NCBI GenBank assembly: GCA_900544235.1
Contig: UQUL01000015.1
Coordinates: 1 to 48,238 of the forward strand
Direction: 5' to 3'
From: an uncultured Collinsella sp.
GTDB lineage: Bacteria > Actinomycetota > Coriobacteriia > Coriobacteriales > Coriobacteriaceae
Length of the DNA stretch: 48,238 nt
The translations under genes were made by a program, and so were the position numbers. Positions 24,059 through 32,921 of this stretch are shown one piece after another. A model generated the notes under the pieces. The model did no database searches. It saw only the letters and a program-made list of their open reading frames with translations, and had not been told where the DNA came from. How positions within the stretch are numbered: position 1 is the first letter of the stretch; the number at the start of each line of letters is the position of its first letter.

Positions 24059-25012
24059 TTAGTTGCCCGATGCCGTGCCTTGGCTCGAGTTGTCAGATGC
24101 CGTGCCGGACGCGGTTCCGCTCGAGCTGTTGGTGTTGCTACTGTCTGCTGAGCCCGTTCCCGACGTGGTGTCGCTCGTCTGGCCGCCCGTGCTTGGCTGT
24201 GAACCGTCAGTCGTTTGGCTTGAGTCGGTCGTGCCGGACGGCGTGCCACTGTTGGCCGTAGAGGAATCGGTGCCCTGCGATTGGTTTTGGGTGTTCGAGG
24301 ACGAATCGGTAGAGGTAGAACTGTCTTGCGTGCCGTCCGCCTGTGCCTGCTGATCTTGCGACTGGGTGTCGCCATTTGCATCGCTCTCGGTCGTGCGCGA
24401 CGACAGGATTGGCTCGGGACGCTCGCCCAGACCCTCACCAGCAGTGGTGATAAGGATGGCGCCAGCGCAGGCGATGACTGCGACGATGGCGATGGCGATC
24501 GAGAAGACGATGACCTTCTTTTGCGTCTGGCTGCGCTCTGCCGCGGCCTTGGCACGTAGGCTGTTAGGGGCGACGCGCGCCGTGGTCGCGCGTCCCGCAA
24601 CCTGGCGCATTTCCTGCGTGGTCGCGGCGCCACCTAGGTGCTCCTCGACATCGGGCTCAACGGGCTCGTAGGCGCCGGCAGGGTAGTCGACAGCGGCATG
24701 CGTGCCCTTGATTGCTTCGGCGCTGGCAGAGATAAAGTGGCGGTAGACCTGCGAGGACACAACGGTGATGACCGAGCTCACGGCGGCACCAATTACTGAA
24801 CCAGCGATACCAATCTTGGAGGCAAGCGCGACGCTCGTGGCAGCAGCTGCGGCGCCGGCGATGATCTGGGGAATGGAAATGTCATCGAACAGGCCCTTTT
24901 TGGGCGCGATGGCCATGGTCTGTCCGATGGAATGGTTCTCGTGCACGCCGTTGTTGAGCGATGCCGGCGTCATGACGCGCGTGCGCGGCGCGTCGGTGTA
25001 CTTGGTTGTCAT
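24059..25012 (-). CDS. Unknown membrane protein with long Ser/Thr-rich exposed tail
   Basis: A 317-aa protein. A hydrophobic Ala-rich stretch (about 45-85) comes first, then a cytosolic-type linker, a single strong transmembrane segment VIVFSIAIAIVAVIACAGAILI near 180-200 preceded by TQKK, and about 110 residues made almost only of Ser, Thr, Gly, Gln, Asp and Asn. The low-complexity tail is typical of surface-exposed stalks. The ATG at 25012 follows GGGAGG; the frame runs further upstream but without a site. No catalytic motif is seen. It is divergent from nadE. Confidence 0.72.
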   Translation of the reverse strand: MTTKYTDAPRTRVMTPASLNNGVHENHSIGQTMAIAPKKGLFDDISIPQIIAGAAAAATSVALASKIGIAGSVIGAAVSSVITVVSSQVYRHFISASAEAIKGTHAAVDYPAGAYEPVEPDVEEHLGGAATTQEMRQVAGRATTARVAPNSLRAKAAAERSQTQKKVIVFSIAIAIVAVIACAGAILITTAGEGLGERPEPILSSRTTESDANGDTQSQDQQAQADGTQDSSTSTDSSSNTQNQSQGTDSSTANSGTPSGTTDSSQTTDGSQPSTGGQTSDTTSGTGSADSSNTNSSSGTASGTASDNSSQGTASGN

Positions 25013-25215
25013 ACGGGGTCCTCCCGGTGTAAATCTGCTTCGTTTCGTGTAGCCATCAGGGTACCCACCAGATGTGAATCGTACGTGACATTTAACAGAT
25101 ACCATCAACTCATCAATTGCTCACCAAGTTGGTGGGATGCGGTTCCACCCGGCGGTTGAACTACAATAGGACTTGCTAATTGTTGTGAATGGCGTCTACG
25201 CACGGGAGCATTCTT

Positions 25216-27195
25216 ATGAATCTTCACCTTTCTCAGTCTGATGGCTTTTTGCGTGTGGCGGCGGCGTCGCCGCAGATTCGCGTGGCCGATGTCGAGGGCA
25301 ATGCCGAGGTTGCGCTGGCGGCTGTTCGCGATGCTGCCGGGCGCGGCGTTCGCGCGTTGGTGTTGCCCGAGCTTAATCTGACTGGCTATACCGCGGCCGA
25401 TCTGTTCCATAACCGCACGCTGCTGCATGCCTGCGAAGCAGCGCTGGTGCACATCCTCGATGAAACCCGTGAGCTGCCGATCGTCTTTACCGTTGGCTTG
25501 CCCGTTGCGGTGGCAGAAAACATCTACAACTGCGCCGCCGTGTGCTGCGCGGGCGAGCTTTTGGGCCTCACGGCCAAGAAGTATCTGCCCAACTATGGCG
25601 AGTTCTATGAGCGTCGCTGGTTTGCTCCGTCGCCTGCGGATCCCGTGTGGGTTGAATTTGCCGGTCAGGGTCCGGTTCCGCTGGGTTCGGGGCTTGTCTA
25701 CCGCTGCTGTGATGAGGGTGCCGAGGATATGGTGCTGGGCGTTGAAGTCTGCGAGGACCTGTGGGTGCCGGCACCCCCTTCGACCGAGATGGCGCTTGCC
25801 GGTGCGACGGTGATTCTCAACCCGTCGGCCTCGGACGAGATTATCGGTAAGGCAGATTACCGCCGCAGCCTTATCTCCAATCAGAGCGCGCGCCTGTACT
25901 GCGCCTATGCCTACGCGGACGCGAGCGAGGGCGAGTCCACGACCGACATGGTCTTTGCGGGTGAGAACCTCGTCTACGAAAACGGCTCCAAGCTCGCCGC
26001 GACCAAACTGCTTACCTGCGATATGGCCATCGCCGACGTTGACCTTGACCGCCTGGTTGCCGAGCGCCGTCGCTCGACGACGTGGACGCGCACCGACGAT
26101 GCGCCGGAATCCGCGACCGTTGAGTTTTCGTTTGAGGGCGTACTGGCCGAAGAACCTGTCCTGCGCGATGCGCTCGACATCGACCGAGTCTTCCCCCGCG
26201 CTCCCTTTGTGCCGGCCGACCACGGTGATCTGGCTGAGCGTTGCGAGACTATCCTCGACCTGCAGACCGCCGGCCTCAAGACCCGCCTTGCCCATACGGG
26301 CACCAAGGCGGCCGTCATCGGCCTTTCGGGCGGCCTCGATTCCACGCTGGCGCTCCTCGTGACCGTGCGTGCGTTCGACGCCTTGGGCCTGCCGCGCACC
26401 GGTATCACGGCCGTGTCCATGCCCGGCTTTGGCACGACGCACCGCACCAAGTCCAATGCCGAGTCGCTCGCTCGCGACCTAGGCGTGAGCTTTCGCGAGG
26501 TCTCGATCCATGCTGCCGTGGAGCAGCACTTTAAGGATATCGAGCATGATCCGACCGTGCAGGACGTGACCTACGAGAACAGCCAGGCGCGCGAGCGTAC
26601 GCAGATTCTGATGGATTTGGCCAACCAGGCTGGCGGTTTTGTCATTGGCACGGGCGACCTGTCGGAGCTGGCGCTCGGCTGGGCTACCTATAACGGCGAC
26701 CACATGAGCATGTACGCCGTCAACGCGAGCGTGCCCAAGACGCTTGTGCGCCATCTGGTGCGCTATGCCGCCGATGTCTTTGGCGGGCGCATTGCCGAGG
26801 TCTTGCTCGATATCCTCGATACGCCGGTGTCCCCCGAGCTTCTGCCGCCCACGGGCGACGGCGAGATTGCACAGAAGACCGAGGATTTGGTGGGCCCGTA
26901 CGAGCTGCACGACTACTTCCTCTACTATCTGCTGCGTTTTGGCTTTGAGCCGGGCAAGATCTACCGCATGGCGCTCAAGAGCTTCGAGGGCGTCTACGAC
27001 GCTGAGACCGTCCACACGTGGCTACGTACGTTCTACCGTCGCTTCTTTGCCCAGCAGTTTAAGCGCAGCTGCCTGCCCGATGGTCCCAAGGTGGGCTCGG
27101 TGACGCTCAGCCCGCGCGGCGATTGGCGTATGCCGAGTGACGCTAGCTCGCGTCTGTGGCTTGCGCAGATCGACGCGCTCAATCCAGTTGACTAA
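25216..27195 (+). CDS. nadE: Glutamine-dependent NAD+ synthetase
   Basis: A 659-aa enzyme that makes NAD+ from nicotinic acid adenine dinucleotide, ATP and glutamine. The N-terminal nitrilase-type glutaminase has the catalytic Glu52 (LPELNLTGY), Lys121 or 122 (LTAKKYLPNYGEFYE) and Cys179 (VEVCEDLW). The C-terminal synthetase has the PP-loop SGGLDS at 371-376 and GTGDLSELALGW. The ATG at 25216 with GGGAG upstream gives the usual family start; the ATG 27 bases earlier lacks a site. Complete and normal in length for the two-domain form. Confidence 0.92.
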   Translation: MNLHLSQSDGFLRVAAASPQIRVADVEGNAEVALAAVRDAAGRGVRALVLPELNLTGYTAADLFHNRTLLHACEAALVHILDETRELPIVFTVGLPVAVAENIYNCAAVCCAGELLGLTAKKYLPNYGEFYERRWFAPSPADPVWVEFAGQGPVPLGSGLVYRCCDEGAEDMVLGVEVCEDLWVPAPPSTEMALAGATVILNPSASDEIIGKADYRRSLISNQSARLYCAYAYADASEGESTTDMVFAGENLVYENGSKLAATKLLTCDMAIADVDLDRLVAERRRSTTWTRTDDAPESATVEFSFEGVLAEEPVLRDALDIDRVFPRAPFVPADHGDLAERCETILDLQTAGLKTRLAHTGTKAAVIGLSGGLDSTLALLVTVRAFDALGLPRTGITAVSMPGFGTTHRTKSNAESLARDLGVSFREVSIHAAVEQHFKDIEHDPTVQDVTYENSQARERTQILMDLANQAGGFVIGTGDLSELALGWATYNGDHMSMYAVNASVPKTLVRHLVRYAADVFGGRIAEVLLDILDTPVSPELLPPTGDGEIAQKTEDLVGPYELHDYFLYYLLRFGFEPGKIYRMALKSFEGVYDAETVHTWLRTFYRRFFAQQFKRSCLPDGPKVGSVTLSPRGDWRMPSDASSRLWLAQIDALNPVD

Positions 27196-27263
27196 GGTTG
27201 GCTAAATTGAACCAATACGGGGGTTGCAAGCGTTACACTTTTGCAATCTGATGGCCCGTATCG

Positions 27264-27295
27264 CGCGGCGCTCTTGTCGGAGCGCCGCGTTTTTT
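27264..27295 (+). terminator. Terminator after nadE
   Basis: A 10-bp GC stem (27264-27273 with 27280-27289) followed by six T residues; a textbook intrinsic terminator just ahead of the aminotransferase gene. Confidence 0.9.
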
Positions 27296-27313
27296 ATATC
27301 GAAAGGTGGCACC

Positions 27314-28501
27314 ATGCAGGCATCGCAGCGTCTCGACCGCTTTGGCGCGGAGGTCTTCGCCTCGCTCAACAACAAGCTTCTCGCGCTGAAGGCTCAGGGC
27401 AAGACCATTTACAACATGAGCGTGGGCACGCCCGACTTTAAGCCGTACGACCACGTGGTCGAGGCGCTCACGCAGGCAGCCCAAGATCCCGAGATGTGGA
27501 AGTATGCCCTGCGCGACCTGCCCGAACTCAAGCAAGCCGTGTGCGATTACTATGAGCGTCGCTTTGGCGTTTCGGGCATTACGCCGTCTATGGTGCAGTC
27601 GTGCAACGGCACGCAGGAGGGCGTGGGCCATTTGGGCCTGGCCCTGCTCGATCCGGGTGACACCATTCTGGTTCCCGATCCGTGCTACCCGGTCTTTGAG
27701 GCGGGTGCCAAGATCGCCGATGCCAAGCTCGAATACTATCCGCTGGTTGCCGAGCATAATTACCTGCCCTATGTGGCGGGTATCGATCCCGAGGTGGCCG
27801 ATCGTGCCAAGTATATGATCGTGTCGCTGCCCGCGAACCCGGTCGGCTCGGTGGGCACGCCCGAGGTCTACGAGGAGATTATCGCCTTTGCCCGCGAGCA
27901 TGATCTGTTGATCGTTCATGACAACGCGTACTCCGACATCGTGTTTGACGGCGAGCCCGGCGGCAGCTTCTTGCAGTATCCCGGTGCGCTTGAGGTGGGC
28001 GTGGAGTTCTTCTCGCTCTCTAAGTCGTTTAACGTCACCGGTGCCCGCATCGGCTTTTTGGTCGGTCGCGAGGATGTGGTCTCGGCCTTTGCCAAGCTGC
28101 GCGGCCAGATCGACTTCGGTATGTTCTTCCCGATCCAGAAGGCTGCCATCGCCTGCCTGAACGGTCCGCGCGATGAGGTCGAGGCGCAGCGTCTGAAGTA
28201 CCAGGAGCGCCGCGATGCCCTGTGCGACGGTCTTGAGGGCCTGGGCTGGGAGCGTCCCAATGCGCATGGCTCTATGTTTGTGTGGGCCAAGCTTCCCGGT
28301 GGTCGCACCGATTCTATGGCGTTTTGCGAGGAGCTTATGGAGAAGGCCGGCGTTGTGGTGACGCCGGGCGCGAGCTTTGGCCCTTCGGGCGAGGGGCACG
28401 TGCGTATGGCACTGGTCTTACCGCCCGACCAGATCGCTTTGGCTGTCGAGGCCATTCGCGAGGCGGGCCTGTATTGGAGACCTATTTCGACTCGTCAATA
28501 G
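27314..28501 (+). CDS. Class I/II PLP aminotransferase, possible N-acetyl-diaminopimelate aminotransferase
   Basis: A 395-aa fold-type I aminotransferase. The PLP lysine lies in FFSLSKSFNVTGARIGF, the cofactor-binding Asp and Tyr in HDNAYSDIVF, and an Asn in SLPANPVGS. It most resembles LL-diaminopimelate/alanine-type aminotransferases. DapH in this genome implies the acetylase route, which needs an aminotransferase for N-acetyl-2-amino-6-oxopimelate, and this gene is a candidate. It is a single-gene unit about 4 kb from the dap operon, so the link is inferred. The ATG follows AAAGGTGG. Confidence 0.82.
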   Translation: MQASQRLDRFGAEVFASLNNKLLALKAQGKTIYNMSVGTPDFKPYDHVVEALTQAAQDPEMWKYALRDLPELKQAVCDYYERRFGVSGITPSMVQSCNGTQEGVGHLGLALLDPGDTILVPDPCYPVFEAGAKIADAKLEYYPLVAEHNYLPYVAGIDPEVADRAKYMIVSLPANPVGSVGTPEVYEEIIAFAREHDLLIVHDNAYSDIVFDGEPGGSFLQYPGALEVGVEFFSLSKSFNVTGARIGFLVGREDVVSAFAKLRGQIDFGMFFPIQKAAIACLNGPRDEVEAQRLKYQERRDALCDGLEGLGWERPNAHGSMFVWAKLPGGRTDSMAFCEELMEKAGVVVTPGASFGPSGEGHVRMALVLPPDQIALAVEAIREAGLYWRPISTRQ

Positions 28502-28621
28502 CTCGAAACCGATTTCGTGCAGTTATTTTACGAATTCTGCAAACAATTTCGGTAAACGGTCGATTTTTGGCTGCGAATAGGAGCATAATCAAAGTCCCGA
28601 TTGGATGTATTGGGATTACGG

Positions 28622-28655
28622 CAAGCCGCTCGGGTCGTTCCCGGGCGGCTTGTTT
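28622..28655 (+). terminator. Terminator between the aminotransferase and ldh
   Basis: CAAGCCGC (28622-28629) pairs with GCGGCTTG (28645-28652), with an inner CGGG/CCCG stem, then TTT. It lies only 24 bases before the ldh start, so it could also act as an attenuator in the ldh leader. Confidence 0.75.
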
Positions 28656-28678
28656 GTGGAGAGAGATGGGAGTTTCTA

Positions 28679-29629
28679 ATGGTTAACGAGAAGAAGGTCG
28701 CTATTGTCGGCTGCGGTTTCGTCGGTTCGTCTTCGGCGTTCGCACTGATGCAGAGTGGTCTGTTCTCCGAGATGGTCCTCATCGACGTGGACAAGAACCG
28801 TGCCGAGGGTGAGGCCCTGGATATCGCGCACGGCATGACGTTTGCCGAGCCGATGAAGATCTACGCCGGCGATTATTCCGATGTCGCCGACGCCGCCATG
28901 ATCGTCGTCACCGCTGGCGCTGCCCAGAAGCCCGGTGAGACCCGCCTGGACCTGGTCAACAAGAACGTCAGCATCTTTAAGTCCATTATCCCCGAGATTA
29001 AGAAGTCCGGCTTCGACGGCATTCTGCTCATCGTCTCCAACCCGGTCGATGTTCTGACCTACGCCGCCATCAAGATGTCCGGCCTGCCCGAGGGCCACGT
29101 CATCGGTTCCGGCACCGTGCTCGACACCGGCCGCCTGCAGCAGATGCTTGGTGCCCACGTCGAGGTTGACCCGCGCGATGTCCAGGCCTATGTCATGGGC
29201 GAGCACGGCGACTCCGAGTTTGTCGCTTGGTCCAGCGCTCAGGTTGCCGGCGTTCCGCTGAACACCTTCTGTGAGCTTCACGGCCACCTGGAGCATGAGG
29301 CTGCCGAGAAGCGCATCGCCGAGGACGTCAAGAACTCCGCCTACACCATCATCGAGAAGAAGCACGCCACCTACTATGGCGTCGCCATGGCCGTCAAGCG
29401 CATCTGCACCGCCGTTATGCGCGATGAGCAGACCGTTCTGCCCGTCTCCTCGCTCATGGTGGGCGAGTATGGCCTGTCCGATCTTGCCATCTCCATGCCG
29501 ACCGTCGTTGGCCGCGACGGCGTTGTCTGCCGCGTCCCCGTGCCGCTGGACGATGACGAGCAGCATGAGCTCACCGTCTCCGCCAAGGCCCTCAAGGACA
29601 TCATCGACAGCGTCGACTTCTCCTGCTAA
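28679..29629 (+). CDS. ldh: L-lactate dehydrogenase
   Basis: A 316-aa NAD-dependent LDH reducing pyruvate to L-lactate in fermentation. The Rossmann motif GCGFVG is at 11-16, the substrate loop reads GAAQKPGETRLDL (Gln favours lactate over malate), and the catalytic His is in MGEHGDSE near residue 182. The start follows GGAG at good spacing (GGGAGTTTCT before the ATG). A strong terminator follows, so it is monocistronic. Length is standard for the family. Confidence 0.93.
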   Translation: MVNEKKVAIVGCGFVGSSSAFALMQSGLFSEMVLIDVDKNRAEGEALDIAHGMTFAEPMKIYAGDYSDVADAAMIVVTAGAAQKPGETRLDLVNKNVSIFKSIIPEIKKSGFDGILLIVSNPVDVLTYAAIKMSGLPEGHVIGSGTVLDTGRLQQMLGAHVEVDPRDVQAYVMGEHGDSEFVAWSSAQVAGVPLNTFCELHGHLEHEAAEKRIAEDVKNSAYTIIEKKHATYYGVAMAVKRICTAVMRDEQTVLPVSSLMVGEYGLSDLAISMPTVVGRDGVVCRVPVPLDDDEQHELTVSAKALKDIIDSVDFSC

Positions 29630-29661
29630 ATCAAGCTCGCTAGAGCGAAAAGCTACAATGA

Positions 29662-29696
29662 AGGCGTCCGGGTCCACACGGCCCGGACGCCTTTTT
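29662..29696 (+). terminator. Terminator after ldh
   Basis: A perfect 11-bp stem (29662-29672 with 29682-29692) followed by TTTTT. Its T-run overlaps the start of the small palindromic repeat at 29695. Confidence 0.92.
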
Positions 29697-29726
29697 GGTG
29701 CAAAGTAACCTGACCCCAATGCACCA
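29695..29726. repeat. Small palindromic repeat, copy A
   Basis: A 32-base element with ends TGGTGCA and TGCACCA in inverted order around the core AACCTGACCCC. It matches copy B at 30908-30939 in 29 of 32 positions; together they flank the Mbeg1-like gene. Confidence 0.75.
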
Positions 29727-29743
29727 TAGTTGATGGGAGGGCC

Positions 29744-30904
29744 ATGTCGGATTCGCCTAATTTTTTGACCTATGCCCAGACGGCGTTTGATCCGTTTGAG
29801 GAGCGGCCGTTCTGCGCGGTGGATAGCCTGGTCTTTGCGTGGTTGTCCTATTTGCGTTTGCCGGGTGATATGGCGGAACTGACGAACTGGCAGGGCCTAG
29901 ACGTACGCGAGCTGCTGCGTGCCGAGTGCTACCGGGACATGATTGACGACTTGTGGGACCCAGAGGGGAGCAGGGCCTTGCTGGAGGCCGTGGCAGCAAG
30001 CCCTCGCTACCGTGGCGTGCACGTTTGCGGCTATCGTGCCGTGAGCGATGTGGTGGCGACAGAGCAGTTTGCAGCCATGGCGTTCCAGTTTCCTGCGGGG
30101 TTTAGTTATCTTTCCTTCCGGGGGACCGACAGCACGATTGTGGGCTGGAAAGAGGACTTTAACATGGCATTCCGGTGTCCTGTGCCGGCCCAGGAATCCG
30201 CGGCACGTTATGTGGACGAGGCGGCGGATGCGATTGACGGGCCGCTTTTGTGCGGAGGTCATTCCAAGGGTGGAAACCTTGCGGTGTACGGTGCGGCGAT
30301 GTGCTCCAACATCGCCCGTGAGCGAATCGAACGGGCGTATTCCCATGATGGCCCGGGCTTCGTCGAGGAGTTTCTGAACGGCGACGCCTTTGCCGATCTT
30401 TCCGGTCGAATCGACAAGACGCTACCTCGGTCGTCGATCTTTGGCATGATGTTCGAGACACAGGAGGACTATGCCATCGTTGAGAGTACCGAGTTCAGCC
30501 TGCTGCAGCACAATCCCTTTAGCTGGGTGGTTGATGGTCGCGACTTCGTGTACTGTGAGCGCCTGTCCGCCGGTGCTCGATACGTTGATGGCTCCATTCG
30601 CGAGATGCTGCTTGCAGTGTCGCCTAGCGAGCGCGAGCGTTTTGTAGATGCGTTGTTCTCCGTGTTTGAGGCTACGGGTGCTGAGCGGTTTGCGGATATC
30701 GCTGGGAATCTGCGCGAGAGCCTACCCGTGATGCTCCAGGCAGCGCAAGGCTTTGACAAGGATACGCGACGCTTTGTCTCACAGACCATCGTGGCAATCC
30801 TTAAATGCGCATTGCTGCCCAAACGACCCCAGATCGACATGCCCGCTGCCGGCAAGAGCTTGGCAGAACAGCTCGAGGTTTGGCAGTCCGAGCTCTTGCG
30901 CTAG
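29744..30904 (+). CDS. Mbeg1-like (DUF2974) alpha/beta hydrolase-type protein
   Basis: A 386-aa protein with the DUF2974/Mbeg1-like lipase-type fold. SYLSFRGTDSTIVGWKEDF near residue 122 and the nucleophile elbow GGHSKGGNLA near 172 are characteristic; SHDGPGF follows. No signal peptide is seen, so it is probably cytosolic. Family members are poorly studied; esterase or lipase activity is inferred from the elbow serine. The ATG follows GGGAGG. It is flanked on both sides by nearly identical 32-base palindromic repeats. Confidence 0.82.
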   Translation: MSDSPNFLTYAQTAFDPFEERPFCAVDSLVFAWLSYLRLPGDMAELTNWQGLDVRELLRAECYRDMIDDLWDPEGSRALLEAVAASPRYRGVHVCGYRAVSDVVATEQFAAMAFQFPAGFSYLSFRGTDSTIVGWKEDFNMAFRCPVPAQESAARYVDEAADAIDGPLLCGGHSKGGNLAVYGAAMCSNIARERIERAYSHDGPGFVEEFLNGDAFADLSGRIDKTLPRSSIFGMMFETQEDYAIVESTEFSLLQHNPFSWVVDGRDFVYCERLSAGARYVDGSIREMLLAVSPSERERFVDALFSVFEATGAERFADIAGNLRESLPVMLQAAQGFDKDTRRFVSQTIVAILKCALLPKRPQIDMPAAGKSLAEQLEVWQSELLR

Positions 30905-30907
30905 CCA

Positions 30908-30939
30908 TTGGTGCAAAGCAACCTGCCCCCGATGCACCA
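30908..30939. repeat. Small palindromic repeat, copy B
   Basis: Second copy of the 32-base element, starting three bases after the stop of the Mbeg1-like gene. Core AACCTGCCCCC; inverted ends TTGGTGCA (30908-30915) and TGCACCAA (30933-30940). Confidence 0.75.
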
Positions 30940-31015
30940 ATCTTCGATGCGCCCGGGGCGGGCTCGACCGCTATACTGGTTCGTGCCGAAATCGATCTAG
31001 AACGGAATGCCGTAT

Positions 31016-32020
31016 ATGAAAATCAATCACGCGATTCTGCATATCCTGGACTTTGACTCTGCCGTCAACGTCATGAGCCAGCGCGAGCTCGATATCGAGA
31101 GCCGTACCGTGCGCAACTTCGTGACCACGCACCTGCGGCGCGCTCGTACTTCGGCCGACAACAAGCGTGCCACGTTTGCCGAGAACTCCGCATTCGGTGG
31201 CGAGCTCAAGGGCTATTTCTTTGGTGAGCGTGAGTTCGTGGACCTGTCGCAGCAGATTGCGGAGTTCATCTCTTCCGAACTCACCAAGGCCGAGAAAGCC
31301 GAGTCCACTGACGTGCTTGTGGCGGACTTTGACGATGATGAGGATGCCCGCTGGTTTGCCGTGATGCTGCTGGGCTCCAAGCAGGCATTCATGCACGAGG
31401 TGGGTCGCGAAGAGGGCGAGGTGCGTAACGACATCGCGCGCCACTATGCCATTCTGCCGAACCCTTCGCAAAAGGTGCCGAGCTATGCAATCGTGCGTGC
31501 AAGCACCATGGAGATCGGCTATGTGGATAAGAAACGCAAGATTGCCGGCGAGGACCGTTTGCTTATCCCCGACGGCCTGCTGCAGTGCGACACGGGCGTA
31601 TCGGGCAAGGAGGTCATCGACACCGTGACGCGTGTGGTCGAGGAAGTCGCCGAGGAGCACGGTGCCAACACGGCTGTAGCGCTCGCTAAGGTTAAGGCTG
31701 CCGTTGCCGAGAAGGTTGAGGATGACGAGGAGCTGCCGCCTTGGGATATCGTCGATGAGGTCTTTGAGGACGAACCGGTTATCAAGGAGAGCGTGCGCGC
31801 GGCACTGACCGAGGAGAAGGTGCCTGAGCGTGTGCCCGTGGAGCGCAAGCAGGTCGAACGCGCGGCGGTGCGCAATCACAAGATTCGTACCGACACGGGC
31901 ATCGAGATCAGCTTCCCGGCCGAGATGGGTTCGAACTCCGAGTATATCGAGTTCGTCAACGAGCCCAACGGCCTCATCTCTATCGAGCTCAAGAACATCG
32001 GAAGTATTGAGAATCGATAA
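31016..32020 (+). CDS. 37-kDa nucleoid-associated protein (NdpA/YejK family)
   Basis: A 334-aa protein of the nucleoid-associated family: MKINHAILHILD at the start, FAENSAFGGELKGYF, and a C-terminal SIELKNIGSI. Members bind DNA or interact with topoisomerases, but their role outside Proteobacteria is little known. The ATG at 31016 is preferred because CGGA lies 9 bases before it; the ATG at 31007 directly abuts that site. A -10-like TATACT lies at 30972. It is monocistronic with a strong terminator. Confidence 0.82.
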   Translation: MKINHAILHILDFDSAVNVMSQRELDIESRTVRNFVTTHLRRARTSADNKRATFAENSAFGGELKGYFFGEREFVDLSQQIAEFISSELTKAEKAESTDVLVADFDDDEDARWFAVMLLGSKQAFMHEVGREEGEVRNDIARHYAILPNPSQKVPSYAIVRASTMEIGYVDKKRKIAGEDRLLIPDGLLQCDTGVSGKEVIDTVTRVVEEVAEEHGANTAVALAKVKAAVAEKVEDDEELPPWDIVDEVFEDEPVIKESVRAALTEEKVPERVPVERKQVERAAVRNHKIRTDTGIEISFPAEMGSNSEYIEFVNEPNGLISIELKNIGSIENR

Positions 32021-32046
32021 GCTGTGCTTGGACGTTGCAGAAAAAC

Positions 32047-32082
32047 AAAGGCCGAAGCCCTTCGGGACTTCGGCCTTTTTTG
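32047..32082. terminator. Terminator after the nucleoid-associated protein gene
   Basis: An 11-bp stem (32047-32057 with 32068-32078), with a further CCC/GGG pairing inside the loop, followed by a T-run. Confidence 0.92.
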
Positions 32083-32132
32083 TTTTCGGCTTGGTTGCTG
32101 ACATTGCGCCGCAGGTTGGGCATACGTCAGCG

Positions 32133-32160
32133 AAAACGCGGTTTGTCAAAACCGCGTAAC
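32133..32160 (-). terminator. Terminator of the lysA-dapA-dapB-dapH operon
   Basis: On the minus strand, ACGCGGTTT and AAACCGCGT pair (32149-32157 with 32136-32144) and are followed by TTTT. The arm sequence GTTACGCGGTTT is the same as in the palindrome after ettA. It lies three bases from the dapH stop. Confidence 0.8.
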
Positions 32161-32162
32161 TA

Positions 32163-32882
32163 TTAAAGTTGACGTAAGCCCTCTTCCAGGCCGGTCTTGC
32201 TGTCGGTCTTCTCGTCGCGCATCTTGATGACGCGGGCGGGGACACCGGCCACGACGGCGCCGGCGGGGACATCCTCGACGCACACGGCGCCGGCGGCAAC
32301 GACAGCGCCCTTGCCTACGTGCACGCCCTCCAGGACCACGGCGTTGGCGCCAATCATGACATCATCCTCGATGATGACGGGCGTGGCGCTCGCGGGCTCC
32401 ACGACGCCCGCCAACACGGTGCCGGCGCCGATGTGGCAGTTCTTGCCCACGGTGGCACGGCCGCCCAGGACGGCGCCCATATCAATCATAGAGCCCTCGC
32501 CGATAACGGAGCCGATGTTGATGATGGCGCCCATCATGATGACGGCGCGGTTGCCGATCTCGACGCGGTCGCGGATAATCGCGCCCGGCTCGATGCGGGC
32601 GTTGATGCCCTTAAGGTCGAGCATGGGCACGGCGGAGTTGCGGCAATCGTTTTCAACGTCGTAGTAATCGATGGAATTGGCATTGGCGTCCAGGATTGCC
32701 TTGAGCTCATCCCAGTCACCAAAGACGGTCTTGCCGCGGCGACCGCCGTAGACGTGTGCATTGCCCCACTGGACCTTCATGCCCGGCTTCTCGCGCACGT
32801 ACAACTTGACGGGCGTCTTTTTGGGCGCGGTGGCGATGTAGTTGATAATCTCCTGTGCATCCATCTCGGCTGCGTTACTCAT
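32163..32882 (-). CDS. dapH: Tetrahydrodipicolinate N-acetyltransferase
   Basis: A 239-aa left-handed beta-helix acyltransferase that acetylates tetrahydrodipicolinate in the acetylase branch of diaminopimelate synthesis. The N-terminal DapH domain covers about 1-80, followed by hexapeptide repeats from PMLDLKGINARIEPGAIIRD to the end, with IGAGTVLAGVVEP and IGANAVVLEG. The length and N-terminal domain fit DapH and not the longer succinyltransferase DapD. The ATG follows AAAGGAG. It is the last gene of the operon, 39 bases after dapB. Confidence 0.93.
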   Translation of the reverse strand: MSNAAEMDAQEIINYIATAPKKTPVKLYVREKPGMKVQWGNAHVYGGRRGKTVFGDWDELKAILDANANSIDYYDVENDCRNSAVPMLDLKGINARIEPGAIIRDRVEIGNRAVIMMGAIINIGSVIGEGSMIDMGAVLGGRATVGKNCHIGAGTVLAGVVEPASATPVIIEDDVMIGANAVVLEGVHVGKGAVVAAGAVCVEDVPAGAVVAGVPARVIKMRDEKTDSKTGLEEGLRQL

Positions 32883-32921
32883 TTGCTATCTCTCCTTTGG
32901 GCGGATTCGGTTGACACCTGG

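Noticed and set aside
29695..30939. A composite transposon around the Mbeg1-like gene
   Set aside because: The flanking repeats are only 32 bases and there is no transposase between them; dispersed palindromic elements explain them better.
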